Positions 60,955 to 64,000 of a DNA stretch of 64,000 nucleotides are shown here, piece by piece. The stretch covers positions 81,056 through 145,055 of the forward strand of contig NZ_PYGF01000010.1 of NCBI RefSeq assembly GCF_003014575.1, in the 5' to 3' direction. The translations under genes were made by a program, and so were the position numbers. Each line of letters starts with the position of its first letter. Positions within the stretch are counted from its first letter, which is position 1. The stretch is from Cecembia rubra. GTDB taxonomy: Bacteria > Bacteroidota > Bacteroidia > Cytophagales > Cyclobacteriaceae. The notes under the pieces are model-generated. The model was not told where the DNA came from. It searched no databases and saw only the letters and a program-made list of their open reading frames with translations.

Positions 60955-62328
60955 CTAAGCCCGCAAATGAATCAAACCACTTTTTAAATGAAGGGACTTT
61001 TTCAGGTAGTTAATAATAAAACCAAAAACAATGACATATTGAGAAATCAAAAAGTACCATTTTTCTTCAACTTCAACTCCATCATAAGCCCCATAAGACA
61101 AAAATACAAAGGCTGACCAGACCAAAAAGACCCTGTTCTTGGTTAATATACTCAGCCCAAAAGCAGGAATGATATACCAAGGATGTACTACTGTCTGCAA
61201 AAGTAGATAAATTAGGTAAATCCAAACCATTCCATTGGCCAAGTCCATTCCATTGTCCAGCCTATAAAAAAAACTTAGGAACAAAATCAGAAATAAAGCA
61301 AACAAATTGAGAAATGGACCTACATATACGATGGGATTGTAATCCATGAAAAAACCTGAAATCCATCTAATCAGGTAATATACGGAAGCATTGAATTCAA
61401 AACTGGATTGATACAATCTGAAACTCTGCCAGAAATTGAGATAGGATTCTCTGTAAAGTAATATTCCCAGGGTTATGAATAGTAAAAATGCAGCATAACC
61501 AATAAACAATTTAAGCTGCTTCATTTGATAAAACCTCCTCATAATATATGCACCAAACATCAGGGGACTGAGCTTGATGCCCACTGCTGCGGCCCAGGTT
61601 ACCAGGGCAAACTTCTTTTTCCCTTGTTCATGTAAATACAGTGTAGCCAATAAGCAAGCAAGTACAATCCCTTCAAAATGAAGATTTGCCGTCAGCTCCA
61701 TGATTACCAATGGATTAAGTATGTATAACAATACTTTGTATTCAGACAAATTCCATTTTTTGACTAATTGGTGAAGAAAAAGTAAATTCAATAATTCAAA
61801 GCCGATCAAAATCAAACGAAGAACAAAAATATTCCAAAATAGTGACTCTCCTGAAAAGGCTGCGATTCCAAAAATCAATTGATGCAATGGGGGATAGATA
61901 GAGAAATAAGTGGATGAATTCATATTTGCCACAAGATCCTGCAGAAATTCATTTGATTCTTCCACATGAAAAGATAGCCAATCCTTAGGGAGCATTAGGT
62001 AGGGGTTATATCCTTTCAACAGTAAATGTCCATCAAATAAAAACCGGTAAAAATCATCGGATAAGGTTGGAATCGCAAAGAGTAAAAAAAACCTGGCAAC
62101 AATACCTACCACAATCCCTATTTTAAGTGAAAAATCACCTTTCCTGGCCATTTTGACCAACCATAAATACGCGCCGAAGGCTAAGACATAGGCAACCAGA
62201 TTGAAATAAAAATCCTCCCTTGGAAAAACATAAGCCATCAAGCCAATCGCCAAAAAGAAGGCTGTAATTACAATAAATTGCTTCAAGTCGAATTTTTGTT
62301 TCACAGGTTGTTTTTTATAAAATTCCAT
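60955..62328 (-). CDS. GT-C type polyprenyl-phosphate mannosyltransferase-like membrane protein
   Basis: The 457-residue protein has about 12 hydrophobic helices. Loop one carries the segment LSDDFYRFLFDGHLLLKGYNPY (split about residue 95-115) with the paired Asp typical of GT-C enzymes, followed by YFSIYPPLHQLIFG. Bacterial relatives (MptA/MptB, DUF2029-like) use polyprenyl-phosphate mannose to extend glycans at the membrane. Acceptor is unknown. The C-terminal segment is basic. It is divergent from the WG-repeat gene by 86 bp. Confidence 0.83.
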   Translation of the reverse strand: MEFYKKQPVKQKFDLKQFIVITAFFLAIGLMAYVFPREDFYFNLVAYVLAFGAYLWLVKMARKGDFSLKIGIVVGIVARFFLLFAIPTLSDDFYRFLFDGHLLLKGYNPYLMLPKDWLSFHVEESNEFLQDLVANMNSSTYFSIYPPLHQLIFGIAAFSGESLFWNIFVLRLILIGFELLNLLFLHQLVKKWNLSEYKVLLYILNPLVIMELTANLHFEGIVLACLLATLYLHEQGKKKFALVTWAAAVGIKLSPLMFGAYIMRRFYQMKQLKLFIGYAAFLLFITLGILLYRESYLNFWQSFRLYQSSFEFNASVYYLIRWISGFFMDYNPIVYVGPFLNLFALFLILFLSFFYRLDNGMDLANGMVWIYLIYLLLQTVVHPWYIIPAFGLSILTKNRVFLVWSAFVFLSYGAYDGVEVEEKWYFLISQYVIVFGFIINYLKKSLHLKSGLIHLRA

Positions 62329-62414
62329 TCAGACCTCAATATTAAAATAAAATGTATTCGCTCCTTGAATTACGTTGACAATCCCTTTATTTTAGGCCGT
62401 AATTAGAAAAATAT

Positions 62415-63983
62415 ATGAAGTGTACCAGGTGTTGGGGAGCTGTTTTGATTACAGCATTGATATTATCGAATTGTCCAGAATCATTATCACAGACTTACGA
62501 GGTCTATGATCAAAACCTAAAATTAAAATCGAGGCTTGAATTTGATCAGATTGCTGTTTTGAGTGAATCTGTCAGAATCAGTACAGCGAATAATGAGGTT
62601 AAATTACTGAGCCGGGAATACAAACCATTTATCAACCTCCAGGCAGAGAAAGTTGAATTTTATGATCAACCTTGGCTAATTGTAAGAGGGAATAATGGAC
62701 TGGGGGCTTTCCATGAGTACGGTGAAAACATTCTACCTACGGACTATGATGAAATCCAAACCTTTTTCACTCGCTTATTGGCAAAAAAAGGAAATCAATA
62801 TTGGGTCTATGACCATTCAACAAAGGAAACCACATTTATTGGTTCATTTGAAAAAGCTATTTTGGCTACCAATGGTCAGGTTATTGCAAAAAATAGTCAA
62901 GGTTACTTATTACCCCTTTCAAAAAACCCCGATAAAGTATTTGAAGATCTCCGTCAAATCAACGAGAACTTTATAATCTCCAAGGAATCTTCTGGTTTCG
63001 GAATGATCAATAGGGAAGGTGAATATGTTCTTCAGCCTGTAATTGATCATATTGTTCATTTGGAAGATGATTATTTCTATGCTTTTGATGGCAACCAATA
63101 CATGCTGATAAGGGGAAGGGAAGGAAAAGCCAATATTTCCTATTCTTCCTACCATAAGATTACATTGGAGGACGGAGTGCTATTGGAATATATTCATGGA
63201 AGATTGAGGAGAGTCATGAAGAATGATGGAATCCTCCTAGATCAAGTGGGTATGGAGAAAGTCAATAACATCGGGGACAAATATTATAATGTACTGATGC
63301 GAGATAGAAAAATAGGACTTCTGGGACCAAATGGATGGGAAGTTCATCCTGTGGATGGGGTAGACAAAATACTTCCTGGAAATGAAGGAATATATGGTGC
63401 CATGAAATCAGGAAAATACGGTTTCATTGATAAGTCAGGCAAATGGCTCATTCCTGCGCAATTTGATCAAGTCAAAAAATTCAATGAAGGGCTAGCGGCA
63501 TACCAGCTCAATGGACAATGGGGTATTTTGGATAAGTGGGGTAACATTATCGTCCCTGCACAATTCAGTCAAATCTCTGAGTTTCGTAGAGGATTGGCCA
63601 TTGTAAGGACCGGTGAAAAGCAGAATATTGTGGATAGGACTGGAAAGTTACTAATTGAAAAATCCTATGACCGAATTTCCCTAGGAGCAGATAATTATTT
63701 CATTTCTGAAAACAATACCCTTTTTGGTTTGATTGCTCCCGATGGAAAAGAAATTATTGAACCAAAATTCCAGGAAATTAGAAGAGAAGAGCTCAATAAA
63801 ATCTTAGTAAGGTTTGGAGATAAATATGGAATAATGGATGAAAATGGAGATTACCTTCTTCCAATTTATTACAAAAACATTGTTTTTGATCAAGGCTCAA
63901 GACAAATTCTTGCAGAGGATGAATACCAGTTTATGCAGGTTATAGAAGAAATCCCAGGGAAAAGAAAAAGAACGGGAAAATAA
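62415..63983 (+). CDS. WG-repeat protein, exported
   Basis: The 522-residue protein has an N-terminal signal (VLITALILSNCPESLSQ). Repeats of the WG type follow: GAFHEYGENILPTDYDEIQ, GMINREGEYVLQPVIDHIV, YGFIDKSGKWLIPAQFDQV, WGILDKWGNIIVPAQFSQI, NIVDRTGKLLIEKSYDRI, FGLIAPDGKEIIEPKFQEI and YGIMDENGDYLLPIYYKNI. Each unit is about 40 residues. WG repeats bind proteins or peptides in other contexts. The protein ends near the window edge but is complete. Function unknown. Confidence 0.9.
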   Translation: MKCTRCWGAVLITALILSNCPESLSQTYEVYDQNLKLKSRLEFDQIAVLSESVRISTANNEVKLLSREYKPFINLQAEKVEFYDQPWLIVRGNNGLGAFHEYGENILPTDYDEIQTFFTRLLAKKGNQYWVYDHSTKETTFIGSFEKAILATNGQVIAKNSQGYLLPLSKNPDKVFEDLRQINENFIISKESSGFGMINREGEYVLQPVIDHIVHLEDDYFYAFDGNQYMLIRGREGKANISYSSYHKITLEDGVLLEYIHGRLRRVMKNDGILLDQVGMEKVNNIGDKYYNVLMRDRKIGLLGPNGWEVHPVDGVDKILPGNEGIYGAMKSGKYGFIDKSGKWLIPAQFDQVKKFNEGLAAYQLNGQWGILDKWGNIIVPAQFSQISEFRRGLAIVRTGEKQNIVDRTGKLLIEKSYDRISLGADNYFISENNTLFGLIAPDGKEIIEPKFQEIRREELNKILVRFGDKYGIMDENGDYLLPIYYKNIVFDQGSRQILAEDEYQFMQVIEEIPGKRKRTGK

Positions 63984-64000
63984 AAAACGGGATGCAACCT

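Noticed and set aside
1-64000. tRNA or rRNA genes
   Set aside because: No TPsiC-like GGTTCGAATCC element in a cloverleaf context and no rRNA core words were seen in the gene-free stretches.

Overview
The window looks like chromosomal DNA of a Bacteroidota bacterium, most likely order Cytophagales near the Cyclobacteriaceae (Algoriphagus/Cyclobacterium type). The reasons are a type IX secretion C-terminal sorting domain on a subtilase, many secreted or lipoprotein genes of Bacteroidota families (DUF4097, DUF6503, DUF6909, YceI pairs, WG repeats, FG-GAP, a GH109-like oxidoreductase), weak Shine-Dalgarno sites, a TAnnTTTG promoter box, and an arginine operon containing the Bacteroidota-type N-acyl-ornithine carbamoyltransferase. 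No rRNA, tRNA, CRISPR array, phage or conjugative element was recognised.

Layout. 1-943: tandem 199-bp repeats and REP-like hairpins. 944-7625: outer-membrane and secreted proteins, including a haem c/HEAT dehydrogenase-like lipoprotein paired with an FG-GAP protein, then a VOC protein. 7788-11298: small membrane proteins, a DUF2752-TM2-DUF4097 operon and an MpaB-type oxygenase. 11350-18457: propeller protein, AbgT transporter, SMP-30 protein, FrnE-like DsbA, an XRE-Fic fusion and a class V aminotransferase-like protein. 18577-27158: the arginine operon (promoter, palindrome, Arg-rich leader peptide, GNAT, argG-argC-argD-argF'-argB-argE-argH). 27160-29577: YceI-porin-YceI. 29777-34619: DUF6909 protein, DinB, M28 peptidase, and a REP array holding a REP-associated transposase. 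34620-38879: Na+ symporter, a 33-codon membrane ORF and a PIG-L deacetylase. 39073-42808: TPR protein and gyrA. 42904-47670: outer-membrane protein, helical protein, rpe, secreted subtilase, lipoprotein. 47748-49893: TrpF-like protein, hemF, PAP2. 50085-53964: carboxyltransferase, SirB1-like protein, redoxin, phosphopantetheinyl transferase. 54002-57514: a tightly overlapping run WD40-DivIVA-folB-ChaN-DUF4268. 57682-63983: GH109-like oxidoreductase, two DUF6503 lipoproteins, a GT-C mannosyltransferase-like protein and a WG-repeat protein.

The most coherent system is the arginine operon. Seven recognisable enzymes plus a candidate acyl-transferase run from glutamate to arginine. They are preceded by a promoter whose -33 box lies inside a perfect palindrome, and by a 41-codon leader ORF with five AGG arginine codons among its last twelve sense codons. 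This reads as an arginine-sensing attenuator. The carbamoyltransferase has Val at the residue that separates acetylornithine from succinylornithine enzymes, so N-succinyl intermediates are likely.

Other notable items are a REP-transposase module bounded by 143-bp direct repeats that include the end of the neighbouring peptidase gene, a symporter with an overlapping 33-residue membrane peptide, a TrpF-fold protein lacking both catalytic residues, and a DUF6909 protein with nucleoside-phosphorylase-like motifs.
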